From an uncultured Collinsella sp. (GTDB lineage Bacteria > Actinomycetota > Coriobacteriia > Coriobacteriales > Coriobacteriaceae), in NCBI GenBank assembly GCA_902478705.1, contig CABSMB010000056.1, positions 1-7,216 of the forward strand: 7,216 bases of DNA, in the 5' to 3' direction. This document shows, piece after piece, positions 1 to 5,829 of this stretch. The notes below the pieces were generated by a model. That model had not been told where the DNA came from. It saw only the letters and a program-made list of their open reading frames with translations, and made no database searches. Each line of letters opens with the position of its first letter. Positions within the stretch are counted from its first letter, which is position 1. A program made the position numbers and the translations under genes.

Positions 1-2044
1 GTACAAGCTTGACTGCCGGGCGCATGCGGGCAAACAGCGGCACGTACTCGATGATGATGGCCGAGTTCTCTAGGCCGTACCAGCGTGCCGGGCTTCCGCA
101 GGCGCGGCGGACGGCGTACTTGATGGCCATCACGCGGTGGTCGTTGCGGTTGATGTCCGTTTCGGGGGCAAGCATCTTGCGTAGCATGCAAAAACGGAAG
201 TCGCCCACGTTGCCGCGGGTCTCGTAGATGGAGTAGGTGTGATGCTGCGGCGGCAGCTCACCCGATGCCATCAAGTCGCCAACGATCTGGCGCAGGTAGG
301 CGTTAACGCGCTGGTTGACCTTAAAGCCCAGGTCCAAGCGCACGCGGAACAAGAAGTCCGTGCCAAAGGTCTCGACGGAATATTCGTGCGTATAGGGTTC
401 ATCGGTAACGTGCACGTTGATGAACCAGTATGCCTTGGCGCGCTTGGGATGTTTGTCCAGGATGGAATAAAGCACGTCGCGGTCGAGCGTGAGCGGGTCG
501 GGACTGTTGGTGAGGAACACCAGGTTGTCGGCGAGCACGGGGTAGGTCTCGTCGTTACGCAGGCGGTTGAGCTGATCGATGTACTTGGAGACGGGCAGCA
601 GAATCGTCTGCGTGCGCTCGATGGCGGTGCCGCGGCGCCACACGTACATAAGGCCAAACAGCAGCGAGGCCAGGAAGATCATCACATAGCCGCCGTCAAA
701 GAACATGGTGAGGCATGAGGCAAAGAAGCAGAGCTCGATGGCGCCAAAAAGCAGGGCGAAGATGCAGGCGCCCAGCTTGTGCTTGAGAATGCCGGCGATA
801 TAGCTCGTCAGCAGCGTGGTGGTCATGAGCATGGTCACGGTAATGGCGAGGCCATAGGCGCTCTCCATGCGCTCGGAGTTCTGGAACAGCAGCACGATGA
901 AGATGCAGCCGACCCACATGATGTTGTTGACGAGCGGAATATAGAGCTGACCCTTGGTGTCACTGGGGTAGTGGATGCGCAGGTGCGGCATGAGATTGAG
1001 ACGGGTTGCCTCGGATACCAGCGAGAACGAGCCGGTGATGAGCGCCTGCGAGGCGATGATGGCCGCCACGGCCGAAAGCACGATGGCAAAGGGGCGCAGG
1101 GGCTCGGGAAGCATCATATAGAACGGGTTGACGATATCCATCGAAAGCATCTGGGGGTTGGAGTTATTGGCGAGCAGCCAAGCTCCCTGACCCAGATAGT
1201 TAAGGATGAGGGCAGCCTTAACAAACGGCCAGGATGCATAGATGTTTGCCTTGCCCACGTGGCCCATGTCGGAGTAGAGCGCCTCGGCACCGGTTGTCGA
1301 CAGAAAAACGAAGCCGAGCACCATGATGCCCGAGTGGTTGATGGGCGAGAACAGGAACATGATGCCGCGAATGGGGTTGAGCGCGCGCAAGATGGACAGG
1401 TTGCCGAGCATGTTGAACAGGCCAGCGCCTGCCAAGAACAGGAACCATAGTGTCATGAGCGGGCCGAACAGCTTGCCGATCGACGAGGTGCCGGCGCGCT
1501 GCATGGCAAACAGCCCGCAGATAATGATGATGGTAATAATGATGACGTTGGTTTGCCCGTCGCCCAGCAGCGCATGCCCCCATTCGATGGTACGCAGACC
1601 CTCGATGGCTGTGGTGACCGTGACGGCGGGGGTGAGGATGCCGTCGGCAAGCAGCGCCGCACCGCCGATCATGGCGGGCAGAATCAGCCATGGTGCCACC
1701 TTGCGTACGAGGCTGAACAGGGCGAAGATGCCGCCCTCGTTGTGGTTGTCGGCCTTCATGGCGATAAGCACGTACTTGACCGTGGTCACGAGCGTCATGG
1801 TCCAGATGACGAGCGAAAGCGCGCCCAGAATCATGTCCTCGCTGACGGTGCCGATGCCGCCGTTGTTGGCGACGATCGATTTCATGGTGTACATGGGGCT
1901 CGTGCCGATGTCGCCATAGACGACGCCGAGCGTTACGAGCAGCATGCCAGCGGAGAGGGGAATGGCTCCGTGCCCGCCCTGCACATGCTGATCTTGGAGG
2001 TTTGCCTCCAGTTTGTTGTGTGCCACGTGGACTCCCTTGGACAT
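1..2044 (-). CDS. kup: Kup/HAK/KT-family potassium uptake permease (3' end cut by window edge)
   Basis: This is an inner-membrane K+ transporter of the KUP family, thought to work as a K+/H+ symporter. The reading frame is open from the ATG at 2044 to the left edge, giving 681 codons with no stop reached. The family signature VVYGDIGTSPMY lies at about residues 41-52, and a second conserved block, GAEALYSDMGHVGK, at about 252-265. About 12 hydrophobic segments fill residues 20-465. They are followed by a roughly 215-residue cytosolic tail ending in a block (DFRFCML, then WYGLENSAIIIEYVP) that normally lies close to the C-terminus, so few residues should be missing. The start is set by an in-frame TAA at 2072-2074 and by a GAGG site four bases upstream. 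It is transcribed in the same direction as the EamA gene but 139 bases away, with a palindrome between them, so it is probably its own unit. Family assignment is secure; the ion specificity is inferred from the family. Confidence 0.95.
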   Translation of the reverse strand, partial: MSKGVHVAHNKLEANLQDQHVQGGHGAIPLSAGMLLVTLGVVYGDIGTSPMYTMKSIVANNGGIGTVSEDMILGALSLVIWTMTLVTTVKYVLIAMKADNHNEGGIFALFSLVRKVAPWLILPAMIGGAALLADGILTPAVTVTTAIEGLRTIEWGHALLGDGQTNVIIITIIIICGLFAMQRAGTSSIGKLFGPLMTLWFLFLAGAGLFNMLGNLSILRALNPIRGIMFLFSPINHSGIMVLGFVFLSTTGAEALYSDMGHVGKANIYASWPFVKAALILNYLGQGAWLLANNSNPQMLSMDIVNPFYMMLPEPLRPFAIVLSAVAAIIASQALITGSFSLVSEATRLNLMPHLRIHYPSDTKGQLYIPLVNNIMWVGCIFIVLLFQNSERMESAYGLAITVTMLMTTTLLTSYIAGILKHKLGACIFALLFGAIELCFFASCLTMFFDGGYVMIFLASLLFGLMYVWRRGTAIERTQTILLPVSKYIDQLNRLRNDETYPVLADNLVFLTNSPDPLTLDRDVLYSILDKHPKRAKAYWFINVHVTDEPYTHEYSVETFGTDFLFRVRLDLGFKVNQRVNAYLRQIVGDLMASGELPPQHHTYSIYETRGNVGDFRFCMLRKMLAPETDINRNDHRVMAIKYAVRRACGSPARWYGLENSAIIIEYVPLFARMRPAVKLV

Positions 2045-2056
2045 CTGGCCTCTGCA

Positions 2057-2101
2057 AAGAGCAGTAGACCTTTATGCCATCTTTATACATTTAAGAGCAG
2101 T
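2057..2101 (-). repeat. Pair of 9-base direct repeats in the kup leader
   Basis: The 9-mer ACTGCTCTT (minus-strand sense) occurs at 2093-2101 and again at 2057-2065, 36 bases apart start to start. The second copy lies just upstream of the kup ribosome binding site, and two A/T-rich boxes resembling -10 elements (TATAAA at 2087-2082 and CATAAA at 2076-2071) lie between the copies. No convincing -35 box is seen. It could be a regulator site or a chance repeat. Confidence 0.3.
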
Positions 2102-2125
2102 TTGGCACATCGGGGTGTTTTAGAC

Positions 2126-2149
2126 AATAATCCCCAGCTGGGGATTATT
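2126..2149. terminator. Perfect 24-base palindrome between EamA gene and kup (terminator or operator)
   Basis: The arm AATAATCCCCAG is followed directly by its exact reverse complement. Folded as RNA, it gives a 10-bp stem with an AGCT loop: a GC core flanked by AAU/AUU tracts, and identical on both strands. It lies 35 bases beyond the stop of the EamA gene and 82 bases before the kup start. The position and the GC core with A/T flanks suit a terminator for the EamA gene. However, there is no true T-run after the stem, and the perfect symmetry also suits a dimeric repressor site controlling kup. Seen: the palindrome. Inferred: its role. Confidence 0.5.
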
Positions 2150-2183
2150 CATGTACGCAGGTAGCATTTCAAAGCAGGGGCTT

Positions 2184-3095
2184 TTAAGCGCGTGCTGTCT
2201 GGGCTATGCCAGCCTTGGCGTCTGCACGTTTGCCAGCGAGTTCGCAAAAGAGCGCGCCGCCGATGATGAGTGTAGCGCCCATCAGGCGGACCGGTGTTAT
2301 GGCTTCGCCCAAAAGGACGGTCGAGAACACGACCGCCGAAAGCGGCTCAAGGTAGCCGACGACGGCGACGGTCTGGACGGGCAGCTTGGCGACGGCGCTA
2401 AAGTAGAGCAGACAACCGAGTCCGGTGTTGACAATGCCGAGCATGGCAACGGCGCGCCAATCGATGCCGGCGGCAATGCTGGGGGAGAGGAACGAGGGGG
2501 CGCCTTGGGTGACGAGCGTGAGGACCAGCGCGGTCACAAAGGCGGCGCTCACCTGGAGCGCGGAGTTCTCGAGACCCTCGATGTGCGGCGCACCCTTGCT
2601 GGCGATGACCATCAGCGCATAGCAAAATGCCGAGGCGATGCCGCAGACGATGCCCGCAATGGGCATGTTGCCGCCTAAACCTTGCGCTGCAATGAGAAAA
2701 GCGCCGCAGGCGACGGCGATAAACCCGGCGATTTTGCCACCGGTCAGCTTTTCGCCAAAGATGAGCGGGGAGAGCGCCATGACAATGATAGGGCCGCAGT
2801 AGTACAGCAGCGAGGATATGCCGACGCCGATCGTCTGGTAGGCGCGGAACAGAAAAATCCAGCTGGCGCCCAGCGCGGCTCCCGAAAGGAGGAGGGCCGC
2901 GGCTTCGCGGGGGCGAGATGGCGCCTGCAACTTATGGCGTTGGGTGATGGCGAGGACGGTGACAAGCGAAAGTGCGCCCAAAAACGTGCGTAGTAGCACG
3001 ATATCGGAGCTCGGCAGCGCGATAGCAGCGGCGATGATGCCGTTGGAGCCAAACAATAGCAATGCTGCTAAGTACGTAAACAGTCCGTTGTTCAT
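2184..3095 (-). CDS. EamA/DMT-superfamily permease (RhaT/YdcZ-like, 10 membrane segments)
   Basis: A 303-residue protein of the drug/metabolite transporter superfamily. It has two tandem EamA repeats at about residues 5-140 and 150-285, each of about five hydrophobic segments. Typical features are the LRTFLGALSL stretch in the first repeat, a GPIIVMALSPLIFGEKLT block at the end of the first repeat, and the matching GYLEPLSAVVFSTVLLGE block in the second. Members export or import amino acids, nucleosides or other small metabolites; the substrate cannot be read from the sequence. The ATG at 3095 is the only plausible in-frame start, since no start codon lies upstream in this frame for at least 20 bases. 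The GGAGG site is about 12 bases upstream, longer than ideal, so translation may be modest. The hydrophilic, Ala/Lys-rich tail is probably cytoplasmic. It is divergent from a LysR-type regulator, which probably controls it. Confidence 0.9.
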   Translation of the reverse strand: MNNGLFTYLAALLLFGSNGIIAAAIALPSSDIVLLRTFLGALSLVTVLAITQRHKLQAPSRPREAAALLLSGAALGASWIFLFRAYQTIGVGISSLLYYCGPIIVMALSPLIFGEKLTGGKIAGFIAVACGAFLIAAQGLGGNMPIAGIVCGIASAFCYALMVIASKGAPHIEGLENSALQVSAAFVTALVLTLVTQGAPSFLSPSIAAGIDWRAVAMLGIVNTGLGCLLYFSAVAKLPVQTVAVVGYLEPLSAVVFSTVLLGEAITPVRLMGATLIIGGALFCELAGKRADAKAGIAQTARA

Positions 3096-3124
3096 GCGCT
3101 GACATCCCCTCCATATCCGAGCAT

Positions 3125-3141
3125 GTTCACTATGGGTGAAC
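3125..3141. promoter_or_regulatory. Candidate LysR-type operator (GTTCAC-N5-GTGAAC dyad)
   Basis: Perfect 6-bp inverted repeat arms, GTTCAC (3125-3130) and GTGAAC (3136-3141), are separated by TATGG. The inner T at 3127 and A at 3139 fit the T-N11-A consensus of LysR-type binding sites. It lies between the divergent EamA and LysR genes and overlaps the expected -35 position of the LysR promoter, so binding there could repress the regulator itself and act on the permease. The dyad is seen directly; the identity of the bound protein is inferred from the family and the arrangement. Confidence 0.6.
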
Positions 3142-3162
3142 TGGCTTTAGAAGAAAAGCGAA

Positions 3163-3168
3163 TATAAT
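3163..3168 (+). promoter_or_regulatory. Probable -10 box of the LysR gene promoter
   Basis: An exact TATAAT lies 45 bases before the GTG start of the LysR gene. The -35 region falls in or next to the GTGAAC arm of the dyad and matches the consensus poorly (near CTGGCT). That fits a promoter whose activity depends on, or is blocked by, a regulator bound at the dyad. Confidence 0.5.
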
Positions 3169-3197
3169 GCATGAATAACATGACAAAAACTCATGCA
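3168..3197. repeat. 7-base inverted repeat in the LysR leader
   Basis: TGCATGA (3168-3174) is matched by TCATGCA (3191-3197) with 16 bases between them, overlapping the end of the -10 box and lying just before the LysR ribosome binding site. It could be a second operator or a weak leader hairpin. The A/T-rich spacer makes a chance match possible. Confidence 0.3.
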
Positions 3198-3213
3198 AAG
3201 GTGGGGACGTGCC

Positions 3214-4071
3214 GTGGAAACGAATATCCAAAAGATGCAAGTGCTGCTCGAGACGGTGCGTGCCGGCAGCTTTACGCGTGCTGCAGAGCGGTTGAGCTAT
3301 TCGCAGTCGGGCGTAAGCCGCATGGTGGGCGACCTTGAGGCAGACTGGGGTTTTAAGGTGCTTGATCGCAGCCGCGAGGGCGTGGTGCTTTCTGCCGACG
3401 GGCGGCAGGTCATGCCGGCGGTCGAGGCGTTATGCGAAGAGTTTGGCCGCCTGCAGCGACGCGTGGACGAGATGCGAGGGCTCATGCGTGGCAAGATCTG
3501 TATCGGTACGTTTTCGAGTGTGGCGACCCATGTACTGCCGCCGGTGATCGCGCGGTTTCGCGCCGATCACCCGGACGTCGATTACGAGTTGCTGATGGGT
3601 GATTACTCCGAGATTGAGCAATGGGTGGCGGAAGGCCGCTGCGACCTGGGCTTTATCCCGCGTGAGCCACGCGGCGCCGGCATGGTGTCGCGGCCGTTGG
3701 TGCAAGACGAGCTGATGGCCGTGGTGCCAGCGGACTCCTCGCTTGCCACCGCGGAGGTCGTTTCCCTTGCCGATTTGGCCAACGAGCAGTTTATTCTGCT
3801 GGAACGCGGTAACGACGACGAGATTACGCCGCTGTTTCGCCGCGCGGGCCTGGCGGTGCGCTCTAAGCTGTCGACCTGGGATGACTATGCGATTATGGCT
3901 ATGGTCGAGGACGGCCTGGGCGTGAGCATTCTTCCGGCGCTCATCTTGCGGCGCTGTCAGTTCGATGTCGCCGTGCGCCCGCTCGAGGGACGTCCTCATC
4001 GGCAGATCAACGCGATATATCGCACCGCTGACGTTTCGCTTGCGGCGGCTCGTTTCCTTGAATACCTCTAA
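3214..4071 (+). CDS. LysR-type transcriptional regulator
   Basis: A 285-residue LysR-family DNA-binding regulator. The N-terminal winged helix-turn-helix lies at about residues 1-60, with the recognizable pattern MQVLLETVRAGSFTRAAERL followed by SQSGVSRMVGDLE. A linker helix follows, and then a periplasmic-binding-protein-like effector domain from about residue 85 to the end (KICIGTFSSVATHVLP, the typical first strand, and a VEDGLGVSILP block near the C-terminus). I chose the GTG at 3214 over the ATG at 3193: it has a GGTGGGG site seven bases upstream and puts the first helix at the usual distance, while the ATG has no ribosome binding site. It is divergent from the EamA permease, with a T-N11-A dyad between them, so it probably controls that gene and itself. 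The effector is unknown. The effector domain ends slightly early compared with most relatives, but no frameshift is visible. Confidence 0.92.
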   Translation: METNIQKMQVLLETVRAGSFTRAAERLSYSQSGVSRMVGDLEADWGFKVLDRSREGVVLSADGRQVMPAVEALCEEFGRLQRRVDEMRGLMRGKICIGTFSSVATHVLPPVIARFRADHPDVDYELLMGDYSEIEQWVAEGRCDLGFIPREPRGAGMVSRPLVQDELMAVVPADSSLATAEVVSLADLANEQFILLERGNDDEITPLFRRAGLAVRSKLSTWDDYAIMAMVEDGLGVSILPALILRRCQFDVAVRPLEGRPHRQINAIYRTADVSLAAARFLEYL

Positions 4072-4083
4072 ACGTGTACACGT
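4072..4083. repeat. 12-base perfect palindrome just after the LysR stop
   Basis: ACGTGTACACGT starts at the base after the LysR stop codon. It is too short, and lacks a T-tract, so it is a poor terminator. A protein-binding site for the downstream region is possible, but nothing else supports this. Confidence 0.25.
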
Positions 4084-4130
4084 CATTGTTCGCTTTGGGC
4101 AAATCTCGGAGTCTGGTACATTTTCTTATG

Positions 4131-4215
4131 AAATTGAACTTTCGAATGAGGTGCCGCGTTATACTGCTGCCTAAATTGAACCTTGGTTCAATTCGTGTTC
4201 TATAAATTGAACTTT
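4131..4215. promoter_or_regulatory. Array of AATTGAAC half-sites upstream of the HTH-aminotransferase gene
   Basis: Four copies of an 8-base element occur within 85 bases. Forward copies are at 4132-4139, 4174-4181 and 4205-4212, and one inverted copy (GTTCAATT) is at 4186-4193. The first and last forward copies extend to an identical 12-mer, AAATTGAACTTT (4131-4142 and 4204-4215). The second forward copy and the inverted copy form a 9-bp dyad with a TT centre, AATTGAACC and GGTTCAATT. The inverted copy and the last forward copy form a second dyad with an 11-base spacer. The array ends 18 bases before the GTG start of a gene that itself encodes a helix-turn-helix domain, so an autoregulatory operator is the simplest reading. 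An alternative is that the TTGAAC cores serve as -35 boxes. Confidence 0.65.
4160..4165 (+). promoter_or_regulatory. Candidate -10 box for the HTH-aminotransferase gene
   Basis: TATACT matches the -10 consensus at five of six positions and would place the transcript start at about 4172, at the edge of the central AATTGAACC dyad. The TTGAAC at 4134-4139 could be its -35, but the 20-base spacer is long. A second possible -10 (TATAAA, 4201-4206) lies 19 bases after the TTGAAC at 4176-4181. In either case the half-sites overlap the promoter, which would suit repression. Confidence 0.4.
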
Positions 4216-4233
4216 GCCAGCAAGGAGGTTCTA

Positions 4234-5754
4234 GTGGCCCAAGAGACGTTTAGCGATCGCCTGCGACAGACTATGTCCGATCGCGACGTTCGCCAGTCGG
4301 ACGTGATCCGCGCATCGGAGATGCTCGGCAAAAAACTCGGCAAGAGTCAGATGAGCCAATATGTGAGCGGCAAGACGATCCCGCGGCGCGATGTGGCCGA
4401 GCTGCTCGCTCGCATTTTGGAGGCCAATGTTACCTGGCTGCTTGCCGGTAGCGCCGATCAAGGCGAGGCATCATCGCCCCGTAACGTTTCCAAGTTCGAA
4501 CCCCACCCCTCAGCTCAAATTCCAAGGAGCACCACCATGCGTACTTTTTCTAAATCCACCAAGCTCGATAACGTCCTGTATGACGTGCGCGGTCCCGTCG
4601 TCGACGAGGCTGCCCGTATGGAGGACGAGGGCGAGCGTATTCTCAAGCTCAACATCGGCAACCCCGCGCCCTTTGGTTTTCGCACGCCCGATGAGGTCAT
4701 TAAGGATATGCGCCAGCAGCTGCCCGACTGCGAAGGCTATTCCAACTCGCGCGGCCTGTTCTCTGCGCGCAAGGCGATTATGCAGTACTCCCAGATCAAG
4801 GGCCTGCCCAATGTTCAGATGGAGCACATCTACACGGGCAACGGCGTGTCCGAGCTCATTCAGCTTTCGATGAACGCGCTGCTCGACAATGGCGACGAGA
4901 TTCTGATCCCCAGCCCCGACTATCCGCTCTGGACGGCGTGCGCAACCCTTGCCGGCGGCCATCCTGTGCACTATCTGTGCGACGAGCAGGCCGATTGGTA
5001 TCCCGACCTGGAGGATATGGAGTCCAAGATCACGAGCGCGACCAAGGCCCTCGTCATCATCAACCCCAACAACCCCACGGGCTCGGTCTACCCGCGCGAG
5101 GTGCTCGAGGGCATCGTCGAGGTTGCGCGCAGGCACCAGCTCATGATCTTTGCCGATGAGATCTACGACCGTCTGTGCATGGACGGCTACGAGCACGTCT
5201 CGATTGCCTCGCTCGCTCCCGATCTGCCCTGCGTCACCTTTAGCGGCCTTTCCAAGTCGCATATGATCGCGGGCTATCGCATTGGCTGGATGGTGCTTTC
5301 GGGCAACCAGCGCTGCATGAGCGACTTCATCATGGGCATCAACATGCTCTCCAACATGCGCCTGTGCTCCAACGTGCCGGCTCAGTCGATCGTCCAGACG
5401 GCGCTCGGCGGCCATCAGTCGGTTAACGACTACATCCGTCCCGGCGGCCGTGTCTACGAGCAGCGCAACTTTGTGTATGAGGCGCTCAACAAGATTGACG
5501 GCATCTCGGTGGTCAAGCCGCGCGCGGCGTTCTACATCTTCCCCAAGATGGATGTTAAGAAGTTCAACATCACCGATGACGAGCAGTTCGCTCTCGACCT
5601 GCTGCACGAGAAGAAGATCCTGATCACGCGCGGCGGCGGCTTTAACTGGGCCGAGCCCGACCACTTCCGCATCGTGTACCTGCCGCGCATGGAAGTGCTC
5701 AAAGAGTCCCTCGAAGACCTCGCCGACTTCTTCGATCATTACCGCCAGAGCTAG
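4234..5754 (+). CDS. alaA: XRE-type helix-turn-helix domain fused to AlaA-like alanine aminotransferase
   Basis: A 506-residue fusion. Residues 6-71 are a Cro/CI-type helix-turn-helix (core SQMSQYVSGKTIPRRDVAELL). Residues 74-101 are a polar, probably disordered linker, and residues 102-506 are a complete fold-type I PLP aminotransferase. The enzyme part matches my recollection of E. coli AlaA closely and at the same length (405 residues), so glutamate-pyruvate transamination to alanine is the likely reaction in the cytoplasm. In enzyme numbering (subtract 101) the visible PLP residues are Asn179 of NPNNPTG, Asp207 and Tyr210 of FADEIYD, the Schiff-base Lys240 of GLSKSHMIAGYR, and the carboxylate-binding Arg378; all are intact. 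The GTG at 4234 has AAGGAGG five bases upstream and is preferred over a TTG at 4183, which lies inside the operator repeats. An internal start at 4537 may also make the free enzyme. The upstream AATTGAAC array suggests autoregulation. The fusion is not MocR-like, as the DNA-binding part is XRE type rather than GntR type. Confidence 0.9.
   Translation: MAQETFSDRLRQTMSDRDVRQSDVIRASEMLGKKLGKSQMSQYVSGKTIPRRDVAELLARILEANVTWLLAGSADQGEASSPRNVSKFEPHPSAQIPRSTTMRTFSKSTKLDNVLYDVRGPVVDEAARMEDEGERILKLNIGNPAPFGFRTPDEVIKDMRQQLPDCEGYSNSRGLFSARKAIMQYSQIKGLPNVQMEHIYTGNGVSELIQLSMNALLDNGDEILIPSPDYPLWTACATLAGGHPVHYLCDEQADWYPDLEDMESKITSATKALVIINPNNPTGSVYPREVLEGIVEVARRHQLMIFADEIYDRLCMDGYEHVSIASLAPDLPCVTFSGLSKSHMIAGYRIGWMVLSGNQRCMSDFIMGINMLSNMRLCSNVPAQSIVQTALGGHQSVNDYIRPGGRVYEQRNFVYEALNKIDGISVVKPRAAFYIFPKMDVKKFNITDDEQFALDLLHEKKILITRGGGFNWAEPDHFRIVYLPRMEVLKESLEDLADFFDHYRQS
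4524..4539 (+). promoter_or_regulatory. Internal ribosome binding site and ATG for the unfused aminotransferase
   Basis: AAGGAG (4524-4529) lies seven bases before an in-frame ATG (4537-4539) at the junction between the linker and the enzyme domain. Translation from there yields 405 residues starting MRTFSKSTKLDNV, which lines up with the start of E. coli AlaA (MSPIEKSSKLENV, from memory). There is no stop codon between the HTH part and this ATG, so both the 506-residue fusion and the 405-residue enzyme could come from one mRNA. The site is seen directly; its use is inferred. Confidence 0.65.
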
Positions 5755-5778
5755 TGGGATAGAAGCTCCGCACTATGA

Positions 5779-5817
5779 AAAGCTCCCTGCAGTTGTTTTG
5801 CTGTAGGGAGCTTTCTT
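5779..5817 (+). terminator. Rho-independent terminator after the aminotransferase gene
   Basis: Left arm AAAGCTCCCTGCAG (5779-5792), an 8-base loop (5793-5800) and right arm CTGTAGGGAGCTTT (5801-5814) give a 14-bp stem with one G-U pair, followed by TTTCTT. It begins 24 bases after the stop codon. The wobble pair becomes an A-C mismatch on the other strand, where a shorter T-run (TTTT) follows, so the hairpin may also stop the convergent deformylase transcript, less efficiently. Confidence 0.9.
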
Positions 5818-5829
5818 GAATCGGCGGAA

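Noticed and set aside
1515..1550. ATG/ATA-rich low-complexity stretch
   Set aside because: It encodes an isoleucine-rich membrane segment of Kup in the minus-strand frame, so it needs no other explanation.
2045..2125. c-di-AMP (ydaO-type) riboswitch in front of kup
   Set aside because: Such elements often precede K+ transporter genes, but the leader here is too short and I cannot find the conserved blocks of that RNA.
239..2164. Several plus-strand open frames and an out-of-frame minus frame (1218-2090) over the kup region
   Set aside because: All lie over the kup frame, which carries the KUP signatures; their His/Arg/Gly-rich products are typical of shifted frames in GC-rich DNA.
3193..3213. 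ATG start giving a 7-residue longer LysR protein
   Set aside because: It has no ribosome binding site and lies in the TGCATGA/TCATGCA inverted repeat; GTG 3214 fits the family start better.
4183..4233. TTG start giving a 17-residue longer HTH-aminotransferase
   Set aside because: The extension lies in the repeat array and has no ribosome binding site; the GTG at 4234 has AAGGAGG at good spacing.
4510..5739. 409-codon open frame on the minus strand opposite the aminotransferase
   Set aside because: It is an antisense shadow caused by GC-biased third codon positions; the product resembles no family and the plus-strand frame has all the aminotransferase motifs.
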